64,000 nt of DNA from Hyphomonas sp. Its GTDB lineage: Bacteria; Pseudomonadota; Alphaproteobacteria; Caulobacterales; Hyphomonadaceae. The stretch covers positions 1 to 64,000 of the forward strand of contig NZ_PNMA01000013.1 of assembly GCF_013823385.1 (NCBI RefSeq), written 5' to 3'. The stretch's first letter is position 1, and each line of letters starts with the position of its first letter. A program made the translations under genes and the position numbers. The notes below the pieces were generated by a model. That model saw nothing but the letters and a program-made list of their open reading frames with translations, was not told the origin of the DNA and ran no database searches. Positions 17,076-26,369 of this stretch are shown piece by piece.

Positions 17076-17621
17076 ATGTCAATCCGACGCCCTCCTGCCG
17101 GGTATGAAACCGCCGGCGCCGCGCCTGAGGAGATCCCCGCGCTGATCGCGATCGATCTGGCGGCGGGGAAAATCTTCGAGGGCACCGGCCTGCTGCCCGA
17201 TAGCCAGCTGGGCGACCATGTGCCCGCAGACGTGCTGCGCGAGGCCATGCAGACCGGGCATCTCCACACCGTGCGCGACCGCAAGGGCAAGCTGGCGGGC
17301 TTTGCGCTGACCTCTCTGCGCGAGGGCTGGCTCTATCTCGACCAGATCAGCGTGGACCCCGCCTATGGCCGCCAGGGCATCGGCAGCGCCCTGATCGGGC
17401 GGGTGATGCTGGAAGCCAAGGACCGGGGCCTCAAACGCGTCGTGCTCTCCACCTTCCGCGACCCGCCCTGGAACGGGCCGTTCTACCGCAAGAACGGCTT
17501 CCGGGAGCTGCCCCGGAAGAAGATGGAAAAATGGATGATCGAGATTGAATCGATTCAGGATGATAATGGCCTGAATGTGCGCGACCGGTGTTTCATGGCG
17601 CGGCGATTGGGCTGGTTGTGA
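17076..17621 (+). CDS. GNAT-family N-acetyltransferase
   Basis: The 181-residue protein has the acetyl-CoA-binding core of GNAT enzymes: LYLDQISVDPAYGRQGIGSA (motif A, with the RQGIGSAL pyrophosphate loop, near residue 90-108), then VLSTFRDPPWNGPFYRKNGF (motif B). The acceptor substrate is unknown. The end (LNVRDRCFMARRLG) is typical of small-molecule or antibiotic-type GNATs. It precedes hemB by 29 bp on the same strand. Confidence 0.88.
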   Translation: MSIRRPPAGYETAGAAPEEIPALIAIDLAAGKIFEGTGLLPDSQLGDHVPADVLREAMQTGHLHTVRDRKGKLAGFALTSLREGWLYLDQISVDPAYGRQGIGSALIGRVMLEAKDRGLKRVVLSTFRDPPWNGPFYRKNGFRELPRKKMEKWMIEIESIQDDNGLNVRDRCFMARRLGWL

Positions 17622-17650
17622 GGGCGCCGGATTTGGCGTTAGGAGAAGTT

Positions 17651-18649
17651 ATGACCCCGTTTCCCCAAGCCTTTCCCGGCACCCGTATGCGCCGCCTGCG
17701 CCAGGCCCCCTGGGCGCGCAGCCTTGTGGCAGAAAATGTCCTCACCCCGGCAGACCTGGTCTGGGCCGTGTTCGTGCATGATGGCGAAGGCCGCGTGCCG
17801 GTCGCCTCCCTGCCCGGCGTGGACCGGCTCAGCGTGGCGGAAGCGGCGCTGACCGCCAAGCGCGCGAAAGCCCTCGGCATTCCGGCCATCGCCGTGTTCC
17901 CTTATATCGGCCCGGAAGGAAAAGACCCCGAAGGTACCGGCGCGCTTTCGCCCGATGGCCTCGTGCCCCGCGCGCTGAAAGCCATGAAGGACGCCGCCCC
18001 GGAAGTCGGCCTGATCACGGATGTGGCGCTTGATGCGTATACGTCGCATGGCCATGACGGCCTGCTGGATGAGGACGGCACCATTCCGAATGACGCGACG
18101 GTGGAGCGGCTGGTGGAACAGGCGCTGGTGCATGTCAGCGCGGGCGCGGATGTGGTCGCGCCGTCCGACATGATGGATGGCCGTATCGGCGCCATCCGCT
18201 ATGCCTTCGAGGAAGAAGGCTTCACCAATGCGATGATCCTCGCCTATGCGGCGAAATATGCCAGCGGATTCTATGGGCCCTACCGTGAGGCGATCGGCTC
18301 TGCCGCCGCCTTGAAAGGCGACAAGAAAACCTATCAGCAGGACCCGGCCAATTCGGATGAGGCATTGCGGGAAGTGGCGCTCGACCTTGCCGAAGGCGCC
18401 GACATGGTGATGGTGAAACCCGGTCTTCCGTATCTGGACATTGTGCAGCGCGTTTCCTCGACGTTCGGCGTGCCGACGCTGGCTTATCAGGTCTCGGGCG
18501 AATACGCGCAGATCATGGCCGCCGCCCAGAATGGCTGGATCGACGGCGACCGGGTGATGATGGAAAGCCTGATGTGCTTCAAACGCGCCGGCGCAAGCGG
18601 CATCATCACCTATTTTGCCGAACGCGCGGCAGAGAAGCTGGGCGGCTAG
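17651..18649 (+). CDS. hemB: Delta-aminolevulinic acid dehydratase (porphobilinogen synthase)
   Basis: The 332-residue enzyme condenses two 5-aminolevulinate molecules to porphobilinogen in haem synthesis. Visible features are the N-terminal arm (GTRMRRLRQAPWARSLVAEN), the metal-site region LITDVALDAYTSHGHDG, the Schiff-base lysine in MVKPGLPYLD and FYGPYREAIGSA. The metal site has Ala and Asp (DVALD) where zinc-dependent enzymes have cysteines, so it belongs to the magnesium-type group. AGGAG lies 10-6 bases before ATG 17651; an earlier in-frame ATG would overlap the GNAT gene. Confidence 0.97.
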   Translation: MTPFPQAFPGTRMRRLRQAPWARSLVAENVLTPADLVWAVFVHDGEGRVPVASLPGVDRLSVAEAALTAKRAKALGIPAIAVFPYIGPEGKDPEGTGALSPDGLVPRALKAMKDAAPEVGLITDVALDAYTSHGHDGLLDEDGTIPNDATVERLVEQALVHVSAGADVVAPSDMMDGRIGAIRYAFEEEGFTNAMILAYAAKYASGFYGPYREAIGSAAALKGDKKTYQQDPANSDEALREVALDLAEGADMVMVKPGLPYLDIVQRVSSTFGVPTLAYQVSGEYAQIMAAAQNGWIDGDRVMMESLMCFKRAGASGIITYFAERAAEKLGG

Positions 18650-18711
18650 CCAGAGCCGCCGCCCGATTTTCTCGCCCTCATGCCGTCAGCCGGCGGAGGG
18701 AATCTGCGCCT

Positions 18712-20946
18712 TCAGCCGCTGAACGTGCCCGTGCGGGGGAAGCCTTTAGGGACGACCTTGCCGGCCTGGGCGCGCTGGCCCTTCCACTCTTTCCACTCTT
18801 CGAAGGCACGGTGGCGCCCGCCGGTGACGACGATCAGGCCGTCGCGCTTGTCGAAGGTGATGAGGTCAGCCAGTTCGGCTCCGCCGCTATAGGACTGAAG
18901 CTTGTTGCCCTTCCCGCGCGGCATTTCGGGCAGGTCCTTCAGCGGGAAGATCAGCATCTTGCGGTTGGTGCCGACGACCGCGATCATGTCGCCCAGCACC
19001 GGCACACAGACATTGAGTTGGCCCCCGCCTGTGTTGACGATCTGCTTGCCCGCCTTGCGGTTTGACTCAAGCTCCGCCTCCGGAATAACGAAGCCATAGC
19101 CCGTGGACGAGGCCATCACGCGCTTACGCTCCGGCTCGAACTTGAACATGTTGACGATGGCGACATTGTCTTCCAGCTCGATGGAGAGCCGGATCGGTTC
19201 GCCATGGCCGCGCCCGCCGGGCAGCTTGTCGGCCGCCAGCATGAAGGCGCGCCCGTCTGACGACATGAAGACGAGCTTGTCTGTGCTCATCACCTCTTCC
19301 ATGAAGGCGGGACCATCGCCTTCCTTGAACTTGATCGTCTCCGGATCAAGGCCGTGGCCTTTCATGCCGCGGATCCAACCCTGGGCGGAGAGCACCACGG
19401 TGACCGGTTCCTTCGGGCGGGTGGCCTCCAGCGCAGCAGCGAGATCAACCGTGGGCGCATCTTCAAAGGTAGCGCGGCGGCGGCCAAGGTCCGTTGACGG
19501 ATCGAATTCGTCACGGGCGGCTTTGAGTTCCTTCGACACGCGCGTCCACTGGCGGCGCTCAGACCCAAGCAGCTTCACCAGCTCGTCACGCTCTTCGGTG
19601 AGCTTTGTATGCTCGCCCTGGATTTCCATCTCTTCCAGCTTGCGCAGGGCGCGCAGGCGCAGGTTGAGGATGGCTTCGGCCTGAATGTCGGAAATCTTGA
19701 ACCGCTTCATCAGGACGGGCTTGGGCTCGTCCTCGGTGCGGATGATGCGGATCACTTCATCGATGTTGAGATAGGCTTTCAGGAAACCTTCGAGGATGTG
19801 CAGGCGCTTCTCGATCTTGTCGAGGCGGAACTCGGCCCGGCGGACGACCACTTCACGGCGGTGGTCCAGATAGGCCTGCAGCACATCGCGCAGGCCCATC
19901 ACTTGGGGCGCGCCCTTGTGCAGCACGTTCATGTTCATGCTGAAGCGCGTTTCCAGATCGCAGGTCCGGAAGAGGCTTTCCATCAGCACGTCCGGCTCAA
20001 CCGTCTTGGCGCGCGGCACGAGAACGAGGCGGACATCCTCGGCGGACTCGTCGCGCACATCTTCCAGAAGCGGCACCTTCTTGGCCTCCAGCAGCTCGGA
20101 GAGTTTCTCCAGCAGCTTGGACTTCTGCACCTGATACGGAATTTCCGTAACGATGATCTGATAAGTGCCCCGGCCGGTATCCTCGACATGCCAGCGGGCG
20201 CGCATGCGGAAGGCACCCCGGCCGGTCTCGTAGGCCTCCAGCATCGAGGCGCGATCCTCGACGATCACGCCGCCGGTCGGAAAGTCCGGCCCCTGAACGA
20301 ATTGCATCAGCTCTTCGGTGGTCGCCTTGGGCTTGTCGATCAGGAAGCGGGCCGCGTCGATCACCTCGGCGACATTGTGCGGCGGGATCGAAGTGGCCAT
20401 GCCGACGGCGATGCCCGTGGCGCCATTCGCCAGCAGATTGGGGAAACCGGCGGGAAGGACGACCGGCTCCTCGTCATTCTCCGCATAGTTGGGGCGGAAA
20501 TCGACGGCGTTCTCGTCGAGGCCTTCCATGAGCAGCTCGGCGCCGCGCGTCATCCGTGCTTCGGTGTAGCGGTAGGCGGCGGCGCTATCCCCGTCGATAT
20601 TGCCGAAATTGCCCTGGCCATCGACGAGGGGATAGCGGACGTTGAAATCCTGGGCGAGGCGGACCAGCGTGTCATAGATCGAGCTGTCGCCATGGGGGTG
20701 GTAGTTACCCATCACGTCGCCGACGATCTTGGCGCATTTGCGATAGCCGCCCTCAGGGTCCAGTTTCAGGACGCGCATGCCGTATAGGATGCGGCGCTGG
20801 ACGGGCTTCAGGCCATCGCGCACATCCGGCAGCGCGCGGGACGTGATCGTGGAGAGCGCATAGGCGAGATAGCGCTTGGACAGCGCCTCGCTCATCGGCT
20901 CGTTGATGATCCGGTCCTCGGGGGGCTCGGTGGTGCGTTTGGACAT
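18712..20946 (-). CDS. parC: DNA topoisomerase IV subunit A
   Basis: The 744-residue protein opens [20 protein letters not shown] and [20 protein letters not shown]. The catalytic tyrosine is in [16 protein letters not shown] (near residue 124), and the preceding [20 protein letters not shown] is the quinolone-resistance region. The C-terminal domain has shortened blades ([36 protein letters not shown]). The length and opening fit ParC, not GyrA. With ParE it decatenates replicated chromosomes. AGAGG lies before ATG 20946; a longer start at 21012 is less likely. Its partner parE is at 61430. Confidence 0.95.
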   Translation of the reverse strand: MSKRTTEPPEDRIINEPMSEALSKRYLAYALSTITSRALPDVRDGLKPVQRRILYGMRVLKLDPEGGYRKCAKIVGDVMGNYHPHGDSSIYDTLVRLAQDFNVRYPLVDGQGNFGNIDGDSAAAYRYTEARMTRGAELLMEGLDENAVDFRPNYAENDEEPVVLPAGFPNLLANGATGIAVGMATSIPPHNVAEVIDAARFLIDKPKATTEELMQFVQGPDFPTGGVIVEDRASMLEAYETGRGAFRMRARWHVEDTGRGTYQIIVTEIPYQVQKSKLLEKLSELLEAKKVPLLEDVRDESAEDVRLVLVPRAKTVEPDVLMESLFRTCDLETRFSMNMNVLHKGAPQVMGLRDVLQAYLDHRREVVVRRAEFRLDKIEKRLHILEGFLKAYLNIDEVIRIIRTEDEPKPVLMKRFKISDIQAEAILNLRLRALRKLEEMEIQGEHTKLTEERDELVKLLGSERRQWTRVSKELKAARDEFDPSTDLGRRRATFEDAPTVDLAAALEATRPKEPVTVVLSAQGWIRGMKGHGLDPETIKFKEGDGPAFMEEVMSTDKLVFMSSDGRAFMLAADKLPGGRGHGEPIRLSIELEDNVAIVNMFKFEPERKRVMASSTGYGFVIPEAELESNRKAGKQIVNTGGGQLNVCVPVLGDMIAVVGTNRKMLIFPLKDLPEMPRGKGNKLQSYSGGAELADLITFDKRDGLIVVTGGRHRAFEEWKEWKGQRAQAGKVVPKGFPRTGTFSG

Positions 20947-21079
20947 TCTGGCCTCTTTGCAGGTCTCGCCACATTCTGGTGCGGGTTTGCGGGTCAGGGT
21001 GGCCCGACTCACTGGAAACAGCGCAGGTTAACAGAAACCTGCGTTTGGTTAAGGAACATCAAAGGCCGCTGCTGCAGAT

Positions 21080-21763
21080 ATGCGTGGAATCAGCATTCTC
21101 CTGACATATGCCTTCCTTCTGGCAGCCATTGTCGTGATCATCGTGCGCGCCCTGCCCGCGCGGCATAACCCGTTTGCGCCGATTGACCTGACCGCGCCGC
21201 CGGGCGTGGCCACGCCTGTACAGCTGGCACGGCTGAAAGGCGACCGGGAAGCCTGTTTCACGGCGCTGGACCAGGCCGGGGTGCTTTATACCCCGCTGGA
21301 GGATGAGCTTCGCGGGGAAAAATGCGGGCTGTTTGACGCCCTGACGCTGGACCGGACGCTGACGCCCTATTCGGCAACGCTGCAGATGACCTGCGCGCAG
21401 ACGGCGGCGGCCTATATGTGGGAGCGGCATGTGGCGCGGCCGGCGGCTGTGGAAATCTTCGATGCGCCGCTGGCGCGGATCGAGACCTATGGCAGCTTTT
21501 CCTGCCGCAACATTGCCGGCAGCCGGCGCCTCTCCCAGCACGCCTTTGGCAATGCGCTGGATGTGTCCGGCTTCCGGCTGGAGGATGGGCGGGTGATCGA
21601 TGTGGAGGCCCATTGGGACAAGCGCGGCAAGGAAGGCAAGTTCCTGAGGCGCGTGCATGAGGGGGCGTGCGACCTCTTCTCGGTGACGCTGGGGCCGGAA
21701 TACAACGCCGCCCATGCCGATCATTTCCACATGGACATGGGGCCGGGCCGGCTTTGCCGGTGA
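21080..21763 (+). CDS. Extensin-like C-terminal domain protein (membrane anchored)
   Basis: The 227-residue protein has an N-terminal hydrophobic helix (ISILLTYAFLLAAIVVIIV) with few charges, so a signal anchor is likely. The rest matches the bacterial extensin-like domain: SFSCRNIAGSRRLSQHAFGN, ALDVSGFRLEDGRVIDVEAHW and GPEYNAAHADHFHMDMG. The His/Asp pattern HAFGNALDVSGF ... HADHFHMD is shared with LAS-type (M15/DUF882-like) zinc peptidases, which suggests a peptidoglycan-related role in the periplasm; that is inference. It lies divergent from parC. Confidence 0.85.
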   Translation: MRGISILLTYAFLLAAIVVIIVRALPARHNPFAPIDLTAPPGVATPVQLARLKGDREACFTALDQAGVLYTPLEDELRGEKCGLFDALTLDRTLTPYSATLQMTCAQTAAAYMWERHVARPAAVEIFDAPLARIETYGSFSCRNIAGSRRLSQHAFGNALDVSGFRLEDGRVIDVEAHWDKRGKEGKFLRRVHEGACDLFSVTLGPEYNAAHADHFHMDMGPGRLCR

Positions 21764-21848
21764 GGCGACGGGCGAGATCGGGGCGGGCTGTCCGGCGCTT
21801 CCAAAGGGTTGCCCCGCAATGATTTTCAATTCGATTTCGAAATATTCT

Positions 21849-21875
21849 TTGCCCTGAGATTTTTTCTGGTATACT
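21849..21875 (+). promoter_or_regulatory. Candidate promoter of the three-gene islet
   Basis: TTGCCC (21849-21854) and an extended minus-10 TGG-TATACT (TATACT at 21870-21875) are separated by 15 bases in an A+T-rich stretch ahead of the gene at 21903. Confidence 0.4.
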
Positions 21876-21902
21876 TCGGGTAGAAATGATTGGGGGGCCT
21901 GG

Positions 21903-22232
21903 GTGCGGGGCGCGGTCTACACTATTGTGCCGTTGGTCATGGCTTCCTGCGCGTCGTCCTCACCGGCGCCAGACACCTCTCCCCTCCCCTTCATTCCCGC
22001 AACTGACGAACGGCCTTCGGAGTCAGCCGCGCGCGAGTCCAGCCGGTTCGGCGTCTGGGTGGACGAGCGCGGCTTCGGGATTGGCTACCGGAAAGACCGG
22101 GAGCTGCGGATTCCCGGCATCTGCCAGATCGTTTTCCTGGTCTCGTCAGAACAACAGCTGCGGCAAGCCAGAGATCTGATCACATCCGAACTTGGAGATG
22201 AGGGGGCAAACATATGCATGGAAAAATTGTGA
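21903..22232 (+). CDS. Small lipoprotein of unknown function, first gene of an islet
   Basis: The 109-residue product starts with GTG 21903 and has a short signal ending in a lipobox-like VMASC (Cys 16). It continues with a Ser/Pro-rich tether and a domain of about 60 residues (FGVWVDERGFGIGYRKDREL, PGICQIVFLVSSEQQLRQAR, EGANICMEKL). I do not recognise the family. Its end overlaps the next start by 19 bp, so translation of the two is probably coupled. Confidence 0.6.
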   Translation: MRGAVYTIVPLVMASCASSSPAPDTSPLPFIPATDERPSESAARESSRFGVWVDERGFGIGYRKDRELRIPGICQIVFLVSSEQQLRQARDLITSELGDEGANICMEKL

Positions 22233-23146
22233 GTATCCTGCTGCTGGGCGGGGCGGCAACCCTCGCGGGCTGCATTACGCACAGGGATCATAATCCGCAC
22301 AATGATGTTCTGATCTTTGGCACCACTACCAAGCTGGGCGTGGATGTCTCGGCGCCCGTGCAGAACGGGGCCGTGCCCGAATTCACCGTCGGCTACAAAA
22401 GGCTGGAGGCCGTATGGATGCCCCTGAAGCCGCAGGCTGAGACGAACACGGTGACGGAGTCCGTGACGCTTCCCGGCGGGCAGACAGGGAGAGAGGCGCG
22501 GACGCAGCCGCACACCCGCACGCTCGCAACAACGCAGGTCGTTCAAAGGGGCGACGTGCCCAATCATGATCTGGTGCGCGACAAATATGTCTCGTTGTCT
22601 TCGGGTGTATCCGCAGACAAGGGGGGGCAACTTCTCGAGCTCGATACCTATTCTGTGTTCGCAAGTCTGGGCGCCAAAGGCGGTCTCGGTTTCAACAACG
22701 CTTCGGGCTATCTTGCCCAGTTCTTTGCCACAGGGATCGCCGCGCAACGTCTGGGCACGAACCCATCGATCAGCGAAGCGCTCAACGCCAAAGCGCCCGA
22801 AGCGGCCGCTAAACAGGCGGCCGCCGAATCAGCGACTGTCAAAGCCCTGCTCGACGCCGGGGCCACGCCGGAGGACGCCTCAAGGCTCGCTTCCACGACG
22901 GATGCGACACGGACGCTAGTGGACGCGGAAGTTCTGAAGGCAACAGGCTGTGTTCAGGCCTGGAACGGAACACCCCCCGACAACCTGAAAGCCGCCGCTG
23001 ATGCTTCAGACAGCCGGAAGAGCGCGATCGAGCAGGCAAAGACCCTCGTTTCGACGAGCGGTTCCAATGCCAATTTGCAGCGCGCTCTCAGAGCCAATGG
23101 GGCGGCGCGCGCTGCCATTCTCAAAGCTTGCGAAAAAGGAAACTAA
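22214..23146 (+). CDS. Lipoprotein of unknown function, 310 aa
   Basis: A clear lipoprotein signal (LLLGGAATLAGC, Cys 20) leads into the motif VLIFGTTTKLGVDVSAPVQN and TVGYKRLEAVWMPL, then YSVFASLGAKGGLGF and GYLAQFFATGIAAQRLG. The C-terminal third is Ala-rich and helical (KQAAAESATVKALLDAGATP). The strand-like first half suggests an outer-membrane-associated protein. I have seen this style of protein only as hypothetical and cannot give a function. It is the middle gene of the islet, with a 3-base gap to the next. Confidence 0.65.
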   Translation: MHGKIVSILLLGGAATLAGCITHRDHNPHNDVLIFGTTTKLGVDVSAPVQNGAVPEFTVGYKRLEAVWMPLKPQAETNTVTESVTLPGGQTGREARTQPHTRTLATTQVVQRGDVPNHDLVRDKYVSLSSGVSADKGGQLLELDTYSVFASLGAKGGLGFNNASGYLAQFFATGIAAQRLGTNPSISEALNAKAPEAAAKQAAAESATVKALLDAGATPEDASRLASTTDATRTLVDAEVLKATGCVQAWNGTPPDNLKAAADASDSRKSAIEQAKTLVSTSGSNANLQRALRANGAARAAILKACEKGN

Positions 23147-23149
23147 GAA

Positions 23150-23365
23150 ATGTCCACAACAGTCGTGGTGTTTTGCAAGAACCAGGAAGAAATCAATGTA
23201 GCGGTTCAGAACTGGGTCAACGTAAACGGCTATAAACGAATTCATACATTTGCTCCGGCAGACAGCGCAGGGCATTTTTTGAAGGATGAAGAAGGCAATT
23301 GGGCTGAATGTCAGCATACGTTCAATAAAGGGTTTCGCACGGTTATTGTATTTCAAACGCCGTAG
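23150..23365 (+). CDS. Small cytosolic protein of unknown function, 71 aa
   Basis: The product (starting MSTTVVVFCKNQEEINVAVQ) has no signal peptide and looks like a compact alpha/beta domain: a strand TVVVFCKN, a helix, then KRIHTFAPADSAGHFLKDEE and a final strand RTVIVFQTP. It carries AGGAAACTAAG just before the start and follows the lipoprotein gene by 3 bp. The gene is visibly poorer in G+C than its neighbours, as is the islet promoter region. It converges on recO. Confidence 0.6.
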   Translation: MSTTVVVFCKNQEEINVAVQNWVNVNGYKRIHTFAPADSAGHFLKDEEGNWAECQHTFNKGFRTVIVFQTP

Positions 23366-23380
23366 CCGGCTTTAAGCGGT

Positions 23381-24109
23381 CTACGCTGTCAGCAGCCGCT
23401 TGAGCAGCCGCTCCCGCTCTGCCGGCAGGCCGCGATGGACCGAGGCGAAGAGGCGGTTTTCGATGAAGTGGCCGGTAAGGCGCAGGCTCGCGGCGATGTC
23501 GCCGGGGAAGATTTCGGCGCGGGCATCGATCAGGAAAGCCGGCAGCGCGAACAGGCGGTCCACATATTGCTCTGCCTCAGAGCCGCGTACCGCGCGGCCG
23601 GTGCGCGGGGAAACATGGGTGAGGCCGTCATTGGCGCCGCTGACGGCGCATTCGTCGAGATCGAGCCCGAAGCCGAGGGCGGAAAGCAGCCCCAGTTCCC
23701 AGCGCGCATAAAGGGCGGGCCAGACGCCGGGATGGGTGAGTTCATCGAGCAGCAGCGTGGTCGCCTCGTAAAGGCTGGAGCCGGCCGCGTCCCCCTCATT
23801 GAGGCCGCCGCGGAGCAGCGCCGTGATCGAGGCAAGCGCAGCAAGGGCGGCGGGATCGTCCAGCAGGCGGGAGGCGCGGTCGCGGCTCGCCTCGGCGACA
23901 TCGAAACGGCCAAGCTGGTCATCGAGGCGTCCGCTCCAGCTCAGCGCCACGGTATTGCCCGCTTCAAACTGGGCCCGTTTGCGGCGGGACGCCCCGCCAT
24001 AGACGAGGCCGGAACGGCGCCCCCTTTCACGGGTCAGCACATCGAGGATGAGGCCGCCTTCCCCGAATCGGCGTCCTCCCAGCACTATTCCGTCATCGGA
24101 CCAGTTCAT
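23381..24109 (-). CDS. recO: DNA repair protein RecO
   Basis: The 242-residue protein fits RecO: an N-terminal OB fold (WSDDGIVLGGRRFGEGGLIL, RRSGLVYGGASRRKRAQFEA), then a helical domain (ARWELGLLSALGFGLDLDEC, NDGLTHVSPRTGRAVRG). The canonical zinc-site cysteines are reduced to one visible in LDECAVSG, as in many alphaproteobacteria. RecO loads RecA onto SSB-coated DNA with RecR. ATG 24109 gives MNWSDDGIVL, the usual opening; the earlier ATG reads repeat DNA. It is the last gene of the housekeeping block. Confidence 0.92.
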   Translation of the reverse strand: MNWSDDGIVLGGRRFGEGGLILDVLTRERGRRSGLVYGGASRRKRAQFEAGNTVALSWSGRLDDQLGRFDVAEASRDRASRLLDDPAALAALASITALLRGGLNEGDAAGSSLYEATTLLLDELTHPGVWPALYARWELGLLSALGFGLDLDECAVSGANDGLTHVSPRTGRAVRGSEAEQYVDRLFALPAFLIDARAEIFPGDIAASLRLTGHFIENRLFASVHRGLPAERERLLKRLLTA

Positions 24110-24116
24110 GCACCAC

Positions 24117-24242
24117 CTGAAGCCCCCTCTCCCTGCAGGGAGAGGGAGTTGGGGGCGAGGGTTTGAAACCGTTTGGCACAGCACTGATCCGTGAGGGGAT
24201 CCCCCTGCCGCCCTTCGGGCACCTCCCCCGCAGGCGGGAGAG
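24117..24242. repeat. Hairpin repeats between era and recO
   Basis: Two elements are present. At about 24122-24165, CCCCTCTCCCTGCAGGGAGA and GGGGGCGAGG form a hairpin of family C. At about 24196-24242, CACCTCCCCCGCAGGCGGGA belongs to family B. They form the 150-bp gap in the otherwise tightly packed operon. Confidence 0.6.
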
Positions 24243-24259
24243 AATGAAGACCGCGAGCG

Positions 24260-25207
24260 TCAGACATCAAACTCCAGGCCGATACCCTGATAGCGCTCGC
24301 GCTTTTCCTGCCAGCGCTCATCCACTTTCACGAAGAGGAAAAGGTGGACCGGGCGCTCAAGCATCTGGGTCAGTTCCAGGCGGGCCTGGCGGCCGATTTC
24401 CTTGATCAGGCTGCCGCCCTTGCCCAACACCATAGCCTTGTGGCCTTCGCGGCCTACGATGATGACCTGCTGCACACGGACGGACCCGTCGGCGCGCTCT
24501 TCCCAGGCTTCGGTGTCAACCATCAGCTGGTAGGGCAGCTCCTGATGCAGGCGCAGCATCAGCTTTTCACGCGTCACCTCTGCCGCCAGAAGGCGCATCG
24601 GCAGATCGGCAATCTGGTCTGGCGGGTAAAGCGCCGGGCCTTCGGGCATGCGCGCGGCAATGGCGGCTTCGAGCCTGTCGACGCCCTCCCCGTTTTCTGC
24701 CGAGATCAGGAATATCTCGTCATAAACGCCTGCTTCATTCAGCGCCGCAATGACCGGCAGCACCTGATCGTGCGGGAACAGATCAATCTTGTTGAGGGCG
24801 AGGAAGGCGCGCTTGCCCGCCTCCTTCAGCTGCTCGATCACGCGGCGATCATCCTCGATCGAATGGCGCTGCGCGGCGCTGAGCCGGCCGGCCTGTTCGG
24901 CAACCCAGGCGGAAGCATCCACCAGATGGACGATGCAATCGGCCTCCTCCGCCCCGCCCCAGGCGGCCTTGACCATGGCGCGGTCGAGCCGGCGCTTGGC
25001 GGCAAAGATGCCGGGCGTGTCGACGATCACGATCTGGGTGTCACCCAGCTGCGCCACGCCGCGCACGGGGAAGCGCGTCGTCTGCACCTTATGCGTGACG
25101 ATGGCGACCTTGGCGCCCACGAGGCGGTTGGTGAGGGTGGATTTGCCGGCATTCGGCGCCCCGATGACGGCGCAAAATCCTGCGCGGCGGATATCTGTTT
25201 CGCTCAT
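24260..25207 (-). CDS. era: GTPase Era
   Basis: The 315-residue protein shows the G-boxes of Era: GAPNAGKST (G1), VDTPGIF (G3), ALNKIDLF (G4) and LISAENGEGV (G5), then a C-terminal KH domain with VGREGHKAMVLGKGGSLIKE. Era binds the 3' end of 16S rRNA and matures the small ribosomal subunit. Its start overlaps the rnc stop in ATGA, so the two are translationally coupled. Confidence 0.97.
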   Translation of the reverse strand: MSETDIRRAGFCAVIGAPNAGKSTLTNRLVGAKVAIVTHKVQTTRFPVRGVAQLGDTQIVIVDTPGIFAAKRRLDRAMVKAAWGGAEEADCIVHLVDASAWVAEQAGRLSAAQRHSIEDDRRVIEQLKEAGKRAFLALNKIDLFPHDQVLPVIAALNEAGVYDEIFLISAENGEGVDRLEAAIAARMPEGPALYPPDQIADLPMRLLAAEVTREKLMLRLHQELPYQLMVDTEAWEERADGSVRVQQVIIVGREGHKAMVLGKGGSLIKEIGRQARLELTQMLERPVHLFLFVKVDERWQEKRERYQGIGLEFDV

Positions 25208-25959
25208 TCTGTTCCTGTCAGTGTTCTGAGCATCAAGGCCGCAGCATGACGCTCCGCCTCGCGCTTGGAAGAGCCGGTAGCGGCAGCCTTGCCCATGGCA
25301 AGGCGAACTTCAACTTCATAAACCGGGGCATGATCGGGGCCGGAGCGGCCCGTCACCACATATTCCGGCAACGGATGACCCTGCCCCTGCGCCCATTCCT
25401 GAAGGAGGGTCTTGGGGTCCTTGGTTTCAGCCGGGACATTTTCAAACTGCGGCGCCCAGGCGCGCTCGATGAACTTGCGCGCGGCATTTAGGCCGCCTTC
25501 CTGATAGATCGCCGCGATGATCGCCTCGCAGGCGTCGCCCAGCGTGGATTCCCGCTCCTGCCCGCCGGCGGCCGCCTCGCTTTCTGACATCAGAATGAAG
25601 CGCTGCAGGCCCAGATGGCGCATCGCCTCGGCGCAGGCGCCCTTCTTGACGAGCCGGTTGAGGCGCGGGGCAAGGTCGCCCTCGCTGTCAGACTGGCGCC
25701 GCTCGATCAGGCGCTCTGCGATGATGAGGTTCAGCACCCGGTCGCCGAGGAATTCGAGCCGCTGGTTGGAAAGTTTGACCGTATCGCCGGACGGCGCAAT
25801 GGCGCTGGGATGGGTCAGCGCGCGCTCAAGGCTCGCAGCCTCCTTGAAGCGAAAGCCGATGATGTCCTGCGCTTCCTTCAGCGCTTCGGGCGGCAATGAA
25901 GGCTTCACCGCCTTGACGGCGGCGCGCTGGCGGGTGCGTTTCGGCCGGGCGGGTTTCAT
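25204..25959 (-). CDS. rnc: Ribonuclease III
   Basis: The 251-residue enzyme cleaves double-stranded RNA and processes rRNA precursors. The catalytic domain has [19 protein letters not shown] (signature) and [17 protein letters not shown] (second metal-binding site). The C-terminal dsRNA-binding domain has [20 protein letters not shown] and [16 protein letters not shown]. The first 25 residues ([18 protein letters not shown]) are a basic extension. The start overlaps the acpS stop by 4 bp (ATGA), as does its end with era. Confidence 0.96.
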   Translation of the reverse strand: MKPARPKRTRQRAAVKAVKPSLPPEALKEAQDIIGFRFKEAASLERALTHPSAIAPSGDTVKLSNQRLEFLGDRVLNLIIAERLIERRQSDSEGDLAPRLNRLVKKGACAEAMRHLGLQRFILMSESEAAAGGQERESTLGDACEAIIAAIYQEGGLNAARKFIERAWAPQFENVPAETKDPKTLLQEWAQGQGHPLPEYVVTGRSGPDHAPVYEVEVRLAMGKAAATGSSKREAERHAAALMLRTLTGTE

Positions 25960-26369
25960 GGCGCGTCTGCCACCGGGATCGCTTCGATGATCACCTGCGC
26001 CTCGGCCCAGGGGTGATCGTCCGTAAGCGTCAGATGCACCACAGCGCGGTGGCCCGGCGGAGTGAGCTTTGCGAGGCGCGCAGCGGCCCCGCCCGTCAGC
26101 TCGAAGCCCGGCTTGCCGGAGGGAAGGTTGATGACGCCCAGATGCTGCCAGTGAACGCCGCCGCGCGGAACGCCGGTGCCCAGCGCCTTGGCCATCGCCT
26201 CCTTGGCGGCAAAGCGCTTGGCATAGGTCTCTGCCACCCGGCGGCGGCCACGCGCCTTGGCGATTTCATGCGGCGTGAAAACGCGCTGCTCGAAACGCTC
26301 CCCGAAGCGGTCAAGCGAGCGCTGGATGCGCTCGATATTGCAGAGATCATTCCCTATACCGATGATCAT
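25956..26369 (-). CDS. acpS: Holo-[acyl-carrier-protein] synthase
   Basis: The 137-residue enzyme transfers 4'-phosphopantetheine from CoA to apo-ACP. It has [15 protein letters not shown] (metal-binding Asp) and [17 protein letters not shown] (catalytic Glu/Lys) plus [20 protein letters not shown]. Its stop overlaps the rnc start by 4 bp. lepB, which in many alphaproteobacteria lies between acpS and rnc, is absent here, and there is no room for it. Confidence 0.95.
   Translation of the reverse strand: MIIGIGNDLCNIERIQRSLDRFGERFEQRVFTPHEIAKARGRRRVAETYAKRFAAKEAMAKALGTGVPRGGVHWQHLGVINLPSGKPGFELTGGAAARLAKLTPPGHRAVVHLTLTDDHPWAEAQVIIEAIPVADAP

Noticed and set aside
18712-20946. Assignment as gyrA instead of parC
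   Set aside because: The length (744 residues), the opening and the position beside the recO block fit parC; GyrA in this group is longer with a full C-terminal propeller.
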